DNA of 64,000 nt from an uncultured Geobacter sp. (lineage in GTDB: Bacteria > Desulfobacterota > Desulfuromonadia > Geobacterales > Geobacteraceae), in contig CAIWTU010000158.1 of assembly GCA_903915655.1 (NCBI GenBank), positions 1 through 64,000 on the forward strand, in the 5' to 3' direction. Made by a program: the position numbers and the translations under genes. Each line of letters starts with the position of its first letter. Position 1 is the first letter of the stretch. The notes under the pieces are model-generated. The model was not told where the DNA came from. It made no database searches and worked only from the letters and a program-made list of their open reading frames with translations. Below, one piece after another: positions 15,606 to 27,059 of this stretch.

Positions 15606-17501
15606 TCAGTTTTGCCCTACCTCCCATCTATATTTATCATCCGTCACTCTGTACTGATTTTCTCGGATCTCCCTGATTTCATTGAGCTGAAAAATTGTCT
15701 CAAACGAGAAAAGGGGCCGTAGGTGGCAGCTGTCACCGGCATATGATATCAGCTGCGACAACGACTGCGTCGGTTGCGTCCGCACGGTCACCCGCTTTTC
15801 GGCACGATTATGCACTCGCCCGAGCTTCTTCAGATAGTCGCGTAACGCATCGCTGTCAATGATACCGGTATCGGTCCGAAACCCTTTCGCATTTTTTATG
15901 CTGGTGAATCCGTCACCCCCCCCCGCCACAAAAGAGTTGACCACTGTCCGGTATACTTTCAACGGGTCAACAGGACGGTAGAGGCCAGCGGCATCTTTTG
16001 CAGCCAGAGCACTCACCCTGCCGCCGACCGCGGCGCCGGGCGAGAGCGTGAAGCTTACCCCTGACACGTAGGGGGGTACCAGCAGCGACTGACCATATTT
16101 GGTTATCAGAAAATCGATGTCCTCTTCCAGGGCATTTTTCAGCTCCGCGCCGGTCAGATCGACCAGCACCAGGGTATTGGCAAACGGCATCACCTCCAGC
16201 AGGTCACCCACCGAGATCGGTCCGGCAGGCAACCCCCTCCGGACACCACCAAAATTGAGAATCGCCACCCGGGCTTTTGGTACGGCAGCCAGCATGGAAT
16301 CGGCGGCCAGCGGTCCAGGCCCGCTGTTGACCCCTGGGATAAGATCCTCTGCCGCAGTCGCCACTACTGTTTTACGAAAATTCACTAACTGTGCCGAATA
16401 GGGGGTCAGGGCAGCTGCCGTTGCAGGATCTTCGCTGGCGATCCGTACCGTACCGGTAAGGTTAAAGGTCTGGATGATCTCAAGGTAGGATTGGCTGGCG
16501 AAAGGGACGGCGACACCGTTGCGCGTGAAGCTGTCGGCCACCGGGATTACTGCAGCCGACCTGTAGCTGGTAATTTTCCCGAAATGATCGAAATCCAGAT
16601 CAAGCCGCCCGAGGAGATCCCCCCATTGCCAGGCCTGCAGCACCAGGGATCTGCCGCCATCGGGCGATCTGACCTCGGTCGGATAGTTACCAGCGGGGGT
16701 CATGCCGAGGGGAAAGAGGCGTAGCGGCTCCCCCAGCAGGGAATGGGAGTGGCCGCCGACGATAATGTCGATACCGCTCACCGCTGCCGCAAGCTTCAGA
16801 TCTTCGGCGTACCCGAGGTGCGAGAGGACGATAATCTTGTTAATCCCGACATCTTCCAGCGCCGCTACCTCACGCCGTGCGCAGTTCTGGGGATCAAGGA
16901 ACTTCGCCTTGCCGACATCCATGGTGCTCTGCGGAGTTGTTTCGGTCGTCAATCCGATGATGGCGATCCGTTCACCATTGACCTCTCTGACGATCCGGGT
17001 CGGCACCAGCGGCGCAATAGCGGGCTCGCCGGAAAAATCGATATTTGCGGAAAGTATCGGGAAGGTGGCCCGGTGGAGATAGGACGGAATAGCCGCTGTT
17101 CCCCGGTCGAATTCGTGGTTACCAAAGGTCATCGCATCGACTCCCAGACGATTCAGAAAGTCGAACTCGACCTGGCCGTTGAACAGTGTGAAGTAGAGGG
17201 TCCCCTGCACGGCATCACCGGCATGCAAAAGGAGGAAGTTTTTGCTGGTCGCCCGCATTTCATTTACCAATGTCTGGAGACGGGCAAAACCACCTGCCCG
17301 GACGACCGTCTTCAGGCCACCAATGGTCATGACGACAGGCAGAGGCTCCATCTGGGAATGAGTATCGTTCAAGTGGGCGATGGTAAGTCTATAGAAACCC
17401 CCTGCGTCACCGCTGCTGCAGGAGTGCAGAAATAGGGCGGCAGAGAAGAGGAGTGCAGCAACGGTCTTGTGAAAAGAGGGCAAACTGTAACGAATTTTCA
17501 C
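15606..17501 (-). CDS. 5'-nucleotidase/UshA-type lipoprotein
   Basis: Start chosen at GTG 17501, which gives a lipoprotein signal ending ALFLHSC-SSGDAGG; the frame extends upstream into the hydrolase gene but without sense. 631 residues. Motifs of the two-metal calcineurin-like phosphoesterase domain are in order: IAHLNDTHSQ, LLHAGDAVQG, MTFGNHEFDRG, VLSHLGYAED and GGHSH. The C-terminal UshA substrate domain follows (PFANTLVLVDLTGAELKNALEE, VVNSFVAGGGDGFTSI). It acts in the periplasm on nucleoside monophosphates, possibly also on UDP-sugars. It is the last gene of an operon that also has an adenosine/adenine deaminase, which suggests salvage of external nucleotides. Confidence 0.88.
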   Translation of the reverse strand: MKIRYSLPSFHKTVAALLFSAALFLHSCSSGDAGGFYRLTIAHLNDTHSQMEPLPVVMTIGGLKTVVRAGGFARLQTLVNEMRATSKNFLLLHAGDAVQGTLYFTLFNGQVEFDFLNRLGVDAMTFGNHEFDRGTAAIPSYLHRATFPILSANIDFSGEPAIAPLVPTRIVREVNGERIAIIGLTTETTPQSTMDVGKAKFLDPQNCARREVAALEDVGINKIIVLSHLGYAEDLKLAAAVSGIDIIVGGHSHSLLGEPLRLFPLGMTPAGNYPTEVRSPDGGRSLVLQAWQWGDLLGRLDLDFDHFGKITSYRSAAVIPVADSFTRNGVAVPFASQSYLEIIQTFNLTGTVRIASEDPATAAALTPYSAQLVNFRKTVVATAAEDLIPGVNSGPGPLAADSMLAAVPKARVAILNFGGVRRGLPAGPISVGDLLEVMPFANTLVLVDLTGAELKNALEEDIDFLITKYGQSLLVPPYVSGVSFTLSPGAAVGGRVSALAAKDAAGLYRPVDPLKVYRTVVNSFVAGGGDGFTSIKNAKGFRTDTGIIDSDALRDYLKKLGRVHNRAEKRVTVRTQPTQSLSQLISYAGDSCHLRPLFSFETIFQLNEIREIRENQYRVTDDKYRWEVGQN

Positions 17502-18322
17502 GGCGCCACCCAGGAATAGCTCGGACGGGCAGACCGGAGTCTGCAATTTGTTATCTCTTGATAAACTCACGGATTGCCCTAGAAAATGCTTCAGGCTGTT
17601 CAAGATGTATGGAGTGTGCTGCCCTCTCAAAGACTATCGAACGGGCCCCGTTGATCGATTTAAGCCTCCTGACACTTTCCTCAGAGGGAAAGAGCCGGTC
17701 TTCGCGCCCATGAATGATCAGAGTCGGGAGCTTTATTGTCGCAATCTCCCCGGTACAGTCAAATCCGGCAATCGCCTCGACCTGCTTCCGGAAAGCCTCC
17801 GCAGACTGGGGATAAGGATAATCGACTGAATAGCTGACTGCGGCATCCAGAGCCTCGGCATCCGGCAGGAAAGAGGGGGTAAAGATCCAGGGGAAAAGAC
17901 CCCGGAACCAATCTCCCCTATCCGCTCCGGCAGTCAGATCAGAGGCCCAGGCCCGGAACAGCTGGTTGTTTTCCGGGGAGTTGCGGGGGGCGGAACCCGC
18001 AATAAGCAGACCGGACAATCTGTCCGGATATCGGAGGGCGCAGTCGAGAGCTACAAATCCGCCCATGGAGTGGCCGAGTATCTCTGCTGAAGCTATTCCG
18101 AGATAATCAAGAAGTGCGATGCAGTCATCGCCCATTCCTGAGATGCTGATATCGACGCCGTTCTGTGTCGACCTCCCGACTCCACGGTTATCGGGTGTGA
18201 TAACCAGGAAATCACGAGCAAGGTCCTGAACAACCCCCCCCCAGCTCTGCGAATCGCTCGCAAGGCCTGCGATCAGAAGGATCGGAGAACCTTTGCCATG
18301 GGTCTCAAAATAGAGAGAGGCG

Positions 18323-20412
<2,090 letters not shown>

Positions 20413-21465
20413 TCAGGAAGTGCGGTAATGCTGGCCAAAAAACTCTACTCCGCTGTTTGCAAGACAGGTCTCCACGGCAGCCATGCAGCATCCGGCCTCC
20501 TCTTCGAAAAGCCTGCGCCATTGCGCTCTGGTCATATGATATTCGGTACGCTCACCACGTGGCTGCGTCAGAAGCGATACCACCTCGGCAAGGAGGAAGA
20601 GGTCGACGCACCCAAGCGCGACATCGAGCGGGGCGTCATGGGCAAAAATGGCGTCGATTATCCCACCGTACGCCTGGTAAACCGAAAGGGAGATTTCGGG
20701 TGAGCCAAGCGCGGAAGTATCATGGTTCGCGTCCATCTCGAAGAGAAGTATTTCACTGCTTCGCTTTGCAAGCTCCTTTACAAGAGAGCTCTTGACCTCC
20801 CACGGCATATGGTGGATAGAAAGGGAACAGAGGGTGATATCCAGTCCATCCGGGAGTCTCAATGCAACATCCTGCGATTTACCAAGTATTTGCGTCACCT
20901 TGACACCCGGAAAAACCGTCTCCGCAGAGAGCCTGGCGATTTCGAGCATTGCGGGAAAAGGGTCTACAAGGACAATTTCCTCGATTGCGAGGATAACACC
21001 GAGTTCTTTCAGAGAGAGGAGCAATTCCACCCCCATTGTTCCGTTTCCGCACCCCACATCCATGAATCTCACGGGGCGGTCGAAGGAAGGGAGGGTCCTG
21101 GCTGCAAATCTGTGGAATCTGCGCCGCATACCGTCAATTGATGGGACCGTGGTGAAATGGATGTATGGCCGGGGATCTTCGAACACGGTAGTCGGCATTG
21201 AAAAGGCGCCATGCCTCTGGAGAAAACCTGCCATGTATGCGCAAGCCATGTTTTCCTTCTCTTCAAGCGCACCGGCTGCCAGCCATGCCTGTGCGGATTT
21301 AACATCACCGGCAGCGGCAATGGCCGCGGCAATATGAAAACGGAGGAACGGGCGGAGCGCGGGGCGAATTTCCAGCAGTTCGACCTCAGGTGAGAGATTT
21401 CCGGAGAGCGCCTTTACGGTAAGGTCAATCGATTTCCCAAACTCATTTCTCGTCAGATGCATCAT
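20413..21465 (-). CDS. Class I SAM-dependent methyltransferase
   Basis: 350 residues. The SAM-binding glycine motif is in FMDVGCGNGTMGVELL (about 136-150), followed by the acidic ribose-binding end of strand 2 (EIVLVDPFPAMLEIARL) and ITLCSLSIHHMPWE as post-motif. The first 120 residues form a helical N-terminal domain that may bind substrate; it may be a small-molecule or natural-product methyltransferase. It precedes the deaminase by 60 bases, so it probably opens the operon. Substrate unknown. Confidence 0.75.
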   Translation of the reverse strand: MMHLTRNEFGKSIDLTVKALSGNLSPEVELLEIRPALRPFLRFHIAAAIAAAGDVKSAQAWLAAGALEEKENMACAYMAGFLQRHGAFSMPTTVFEDPRPYIHFTTVPSIDGMRRRFHRFAARTLPSFDRPVRFMDVGCGNGTMGVELLLSLKELGVILAIEEIVLVDPFPAMLEIARLSAETVFPGVKVTQILGKSQDVALRLPDGLDITLCSLSIHHMPWEVKSSLVKELAKRSSEILLFEMDANHDTSALGSPEISLSVYQAYGGIIDAIFAHDAPLDVALGCVDLFLLAEVVSLLTQPRGERTEYHMTRAQWRRLFEEEAGCCMAAVETCLANSGVEFFGQHYRTS

Positions 21466-21518
21466 GACTTTCTCCTTTTACCCGGAATTATAGCTGACTG
21501 CAATCAAAAGAACTGTCT

Positions 21519-21541
21519 GGCCCGGATATCTCTCCCGGGCC
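21519..21541 (-). terminator. Terminator after amino acid transporter
   Basis: GGCCCGG (21519-21525) and CCGGGCC (21535-21541) form a 7-bp GC stem with a 9-base loop. On the minus strand it is followed by AGACAGTTCTTTTG, a poor T tract. It lies 43 bases past the transporter stop. Confidence 0.5.
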
Positions 21542-21583
21542 GGACCGGGGGTCCTCCGACAGCAGCTGGGGCGCGGCTTAACA

Positions 21584-22795
21584 CTACTTCCAGTACTCGG
21601 CATCGGGCAATAACTTCAGCAGACCGAACTCCTGCGCGGCCTCAAGCGCGAAGAAAATGCCGAACAACAGCAGCATTGCTACTCCGAGCAGCATCTCTGT
21701 GCGCGTCCGCGCCTTGCGGATTGCGATGATGCTCGGGAGGATTCCGAATAGGGTCACGATGCCGAAACCTCCGGCAAAATCTATTGCCTTAAGGAAGATA
21801 TCCGGATAGACCAGCGCAATAACCAATGGAGGGCCAAATGCAAGAACGCGGCTGACTGTCGGGCTGGTCCTGCCGAGATGATGCGATGAGAGATCATCCA
21901 TGAAGCCGATCAATCCCATGCCGTTGGCCAGGTAGGCGGTGGTAATCGCGATCATGGCAAAAAACATGGCAAAGATGAGGAAGCTCTGGGAGCCTATGGC
22001 CTGAGCCAGCGGAATAGTGGCCGGCAGGTTTTTCAGAAAGGCGTGCAGCAGACCGATCGGACTGTTGTCAAGGGGGAGCACGCCGATCCCGATGAGGAGC
22101 CAGGTGGCGTTCATCAGGAAACCGAGGGTCATGTCGATCAGCATGGTGCGGCTGATCACCTTCTGATTCCATTTCAGGGTCTCGCAGACGGCCGGGATGA
22201 TATTGTGAAAGTGGAAGGCCGTCACAAGGATCGGAATGCCGCAGGTAAATAGCGGCCAGTTGATGTGGCTCAGGTTCTGAACTTTGATATGTCCGGCGGC
22301 CATCCAGGCAATCACCACAAATGCCACGCATTTTACCGCCACCAGCACTGCGATATATTTCTGAATAACGGCCACCTTTGCCAGTGAAATCAGGGTAACA
22401 ACGACAAAGAAGGCGAGCATCAGCCAGACCGGCGGGATGGAAAGGTCAAAGAGGTTGCCGATAATGGAGGTGATTCCGGTCAGATAAGCGGTCAAGAGGC
22501 CGTAGAGGATGATCAGATTGGCCACCACCGCTACCCATTTCCCTCCTGTGCCAAGATAGGCCTGGTAGAGGCTGGGATAGTTGAAGTTGGTTTCCTGTCT
22601 CCCCACCGCCTCCCTGCTCAATATGATGGCAGAGTAATACATGGCGCTGCTTGTCACAAAGAGCCCCAGCAACGATGGGATAAATCCGGCCAGGCCGGTG
22701 TTGATCGGCAGGGCCAGTATCCCGGCGCCGATAAGGTTTCCAACAATAAGAAAACCTATGCTGATAATCTGCAGTGGTGACACCTTGTTCTCCAT
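21584..22795 (-). CDS. Aromatic/serine-type amino acid transporter (HAAAP/APC)
   Basis: 403 residues, almost all hydrophobic, with 11 apparent membrane helices. The opening GFLIVGNLIGAGILALPI is the unwound helix 1 typical of the hydroxy/aromatic amino acid permease family (TyrP, SdaC, Mtr). ITTAYLANGMGLIGFMDDL is a helix 8 segment. It should import one amino acid with a proton or sodium. It lies 12 bases downstream of the L-serine ammonia-lyase gene, which suggests serine as substrate. Confidence 0.8.
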   Translation of the reverse strand: MENKVSPLQIISIGFLIVGNLIGAGILALPINTGLAGFIPSLLGLFVTSSAMYYSAIILSREAVGRQETNFNYPSLYQAYLGTGGKWVAVVANLIILYGLLTAYLTGITSIIGNLFDLSIPPVWLMLAFFVVVTLISLAKVAVIQKYIAVLVAVKCVAFVVIAWMAAGHIKVQNLSHINWPLFTCGIPILVTAFHFHNIIPAVCETLKWNQKVISRTMLIDMTLGFLMNATWLLIGIGVLPLDNSPIGLLHAFLKNLPATIPLAQAIGSQSFLIFAMFFAMIAITTAYLANGMGLIGFMDDLSSHHLGRTSPTVSRVLAFGPPLVIALVYPDIFLKAIDFAGGFGIVTLFGILPSIIAIRKARTRTEMLLGVAMLLLFGIFFALEAAQEFGLLKLLPDAEYWK

Positions 22796-22807
22796 GAAAT
22801 GCTCCTC

Positions 22808-24163
<1,356 letters not shown>

Positions 24164-24198
24164 CTGAACCTCCCTGGATGCTATATAGCGCTCTAATT

Positions 24199-24902
24199 CT
24201 AACTCGAACAGCTCCTGCAACTGCCTAGATGGCTGGTATCTTCGCTCAGATATAATCCGGTCAATGCCGTTGAAAACGACCCATAACCGGTCGAATCTAT
24301 TTGCGCCAAAGGGAGGGATGTAAAGGTGGCGGTGACCGATTTGTACGGGTCCATGGTGATGTTGCAGGGGTTTGTAACGCAGGCGCCGCTCCAGCCGGTG
24401 AATGTTGAGTTGCTGTCCGGCGTCTGGGACAGCAGTACCTCTGTTCCGGAACCGAATGCTGACTGGCAGGTATTACCTGTGCAGGCGATCCCCGCTGGAG
24501 AGCTGTTGACACTCCCGCCGCCTGTGCCGGCCAGGGTTACGGAAAGCTGATACTGCTTCAGATTAAAGGTGGCCATTACAGACTTGGCCCCGCCCAAGCT
24601 GCTGAAACTGCAGGTTGCCGCTACGTCAGTGCCGCCTGCAATGCCACCATTTTCAGCGCAATAACTCCAGCTTGCTGTTGAGCCGGTATCGGTCGTGGCG
24701 CACCGCTGATCGAGGTGAATTCGCCGATGATCACTACCCGGCAATCAGGAAGGGGGGTTATCTTTGTAACGGTTCCGGGCGTTGATAGGACCGGGGCATA
24801 GCTTTCATCCAGGGTTGTCGCGGCGCACGCGATTCCCGTGGTGAAACAGCTCAACAGTAGCATCAAGGCCGGTAACAGCTGCATAATACTTCGTTTATAC
24901 AT
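24199..24902 (-). pseudogene. Broken secreted-protein gene (delta-60/InlB-B repeats)
   Basis: The 5' part starts at ATG 24902 with AGGAGG upstream and encodes a signal peptide (PALMLLLSCFTTGIACA). A piece of a delta-60 beta-propeller repeat (GTVTKITPLPDCRVVIIGEFTSISGAPR) follows, then the frame is lost near 24690. In another frame downstream are SYCAENGG..VAATCSFSSLGGAKSVMATFNLKQY and GTGGGSVNSSPAGIACTG..TFTGWSGAC..NITMDPYKSVTATF, two divergent InlB B-repeats. The original gene was long and exported; a deletion plus frameshift has left the two ends. Confidence 0.65.
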
Positions 24903-25299
24903 TGGTTCACCTCCTGCTATCGATCGTCTGTCTCACACTGAACGTTGCGCAGATAAACGGCGATTTGCTCGAAAGGGGTGACCGGCCAGCGCTTGCTTTC
25001 GGATCAGGCGTCTGTTCCCGTCACGGAAGTGGCTGGTCTCCTGGCCAGGGGCGCTGCGCAAATACGCCAGCATGCCAGGCTATTGACCACAGGTTGCTGG
25101 AATCAATACTGCTTACGGTATCATAAAATACCGTTTGTCACAATCGTTCTGATAAGTGTTCGGCGAAACAGGATGATTTCGAGGGTGAAGTTGGTCAGAG
25201 ACGCCCTTCTATCTGGACGACACAGCCAGAAAAAACGGCATTCGAAATAAGCAACATGACAATTTTCCTTTGACCAGACATAATGAGACCGTTGTATAT
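24903..25299. other. Intergenic region, no gene seen
   Basis: About 400 bases between the broken delta-60 gene and the collagen-like remnant. Short open frames on both strands lack ribosome binding sites and recognisable motifs. It should contain the promoter of the broken minus-strand gene. Confidence 0.4.
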
Positions 25300-25690
25300 T
25301 TGGTCGGTTTTTGCTTGCCGAAATCGGTCCGCAGGGGCCGGCTGGCGCTACTGGCGCTACTGGTCCAAAAGGGGACTCGGGAACCACAAACGGAATTACC
25401 AAAGCGGTTCACGGAACATTTGGTCCAGACGGAGCTTTCACACCAGGAAACGGCTTACCGGTACCGGCGCTTATGTCGTTTCATTTACAACCCCTTTTAC
25501 CTCTGCGCCAAATTGCACGATAACTCCCTTGGGACATGTCCAGGATAGATTCGGTTATGCCGCCTGTGAATTGTCAAATCTAGCAACTACCACAGCCATC
25601 AACGTCACCTGCTGGCAATATATTCCGGGGTCGGGTTCTTATACATATCAGGCCATAGACACGCCGCTCACATTTATCTGTTTACAGTAG
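25300..25690 (+). pseudogene. Collagen-like tail-fibre remnant, frameshifted
   Basis: One frame reads LLAEIGPQGPAGATGATGPKGDSG and AVHGTFGPDGAFTPGNG (Gly-X-Y repeats). Near 25455 the sense continues in another frame as TGTGAYVVSFTTPFTSAPNCTITPLG and ends SYTYQAIDTPLTFIC. Together they form the collagen stalk and globular head of a surface or tail-fibre-like protein. The start is missing and one frameshift is present. Confidence 0.65.
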
Positions 25691-25820
25691 AGCCTCTTGC
25701 AAAAGTCGGAATAATTGTCATTCCGGCAGGTTTCTATCCGGAATCCGGATTTTCACTGAGTGAAAAGACCGGATCCCCGATAGAGGCATTCGGGGATGAC
25801 AATCATTTTGCAAGAGCCTC
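25690..25820. repeat. 131-bp MITE-like element
   Basis: The ends GAGCCTCTTGCAAAA (25690-25704) and TTTTGCAAGAGCCTC (25806-25820) are inverted, matching at 13 of 15 positions. Inside them, ATTGTCATTCCG and GGGGATGACAAT are also inverted. It has no open frame. It looks like a miniature inverted-repeat element; it lies directly after the stop of the collagen-like remnant. Confidence 0.6.
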
Positions 25821-25885
25821 GGTAGAATCCAATACTTTTCGGAAAGCGACCTGCAAAACCATAAACCTTTATCTGGCGGCTACTC

Positions 25886-27059
25886 TCACTGCTTCAGGAT
25901 GATGTTAAGGGCGTAAAAACCACCGTCCCGTGTTTTGGTAGCGATAGCTACATCCTTGTTAAATGAGGCCTGTCCGTGCATATCTTGATTGCCTGATTCG
26001 GTTATTGTCCCGGTCGGGCCTAGCGTAAGGGCTTGTATCTCAGCCGAAGGGGTTGTGTTGCCCATCCTATTTATAGAGGCCACGTGGGTTTGGTCTCCTG
26101 CGCTGTTGATATAACTTAGATCGTACATCCAGATCGCTGAACTTGAGCTGCTCGCAAGGCCGTGAGAACGCCATGTTCCGACCATATCTGACGGGGAGAA
26201 TGTCTGTCCGGTAAGCTGGATGATCCTGAGTCCATAGACGTTGCTCCCTTGGGTTTCGGTAACGAATATCGTCTTCTTGTCCGGCGTCATCACCCCTAGG
26301 GAGGTTGCATTGTCGGTTGCCGTCTTGACCCCCTCACTGGATAGAGAGAGGGTGCTGAAATTCGCCGGCGGCAGCTCCCCGGAACTCGATGAGGTAAGGG
26401 TGGCTTGACGAGAACGATTGACCGTCCCTGCCCCATATTTCCACCCATCGGAGCTACCGCTGTTTAACATGTGGAAAACAAATGAAGCCAGACCGGTCAG
26501 GTCAGCATTGGAGAAAGTCGCGACCCCCTGTTTGACGGAGATAGAGATGACACGGGTTGTGCCAATGTTCCCGTTGCCGACGACAATCTGCTTGTAGAAT
26601 AATAGAGGTTGTAAGAGGTTGCGCCCGAGACCTAGCTCCAGGATATGGCAGCCTGTCCGTTCGCCGAAATCGCCGAAAGAGCAGTGGGAGCAGCAGGTGC
26701 GGACTGAATCGGGGTGACGATGACCTGGTTCGACTCTACACTCTCGCCGTTGGCGCTGACAGCGGTCACCACCAGGTAATAGGGGGTGCCATTGGTGAGG
26801 TCGGTGACGGTTAGCGACGTACTGGACGTACCGGTCACCTTTGTCCCGGTTCCCCTGGTAACCCGGGTAGCAGTTGAGTAGTATACATTGTATGAAGTGG
26901 CCCCGAGAACAGTACTACAGGACAAACCGACCTGGCCATTCCCCGGTGTTGCAATCAGATTGGAAGGGGCTGCTGTTGGCGACGGTACTGATTGTCCTAT
27001 GGCAAGGTTCTCCACGGTCAAGCTGCCGCTACAAAGAATAACAGGGAAGTCAAGAAGAC
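25886..27059 (-). pseudogene. Fibronectin III exported-protein remnant
   Basis: A fragment at 26632-27021 encodes one fibronectin type III domain (APSNLIATPGNGQVGLSC..ATSYNVYYS..TVTDLTNGTPYYLVVTAVSANGES) and the start of a second. The frame then breaks near 26630. A second open stretch (25886-26550) continues in another frame with VISISVKQGVATFSNADLTGLASF and YGLRIIQLTGQTFSPSDMVGTWRSHGL. No start codon with a ribosome binding site exists, and the gene abuts the stop of the export protein at 27060. It is a decayed surface protein. Confidence 0.6.

Noticed and set aside
15429-15722. 97-codon plus-strand frame with TTGACA inside
   Set aside because: AT-rich random-looking sequence that ends antisense to the 5'-nucleotidase gene.
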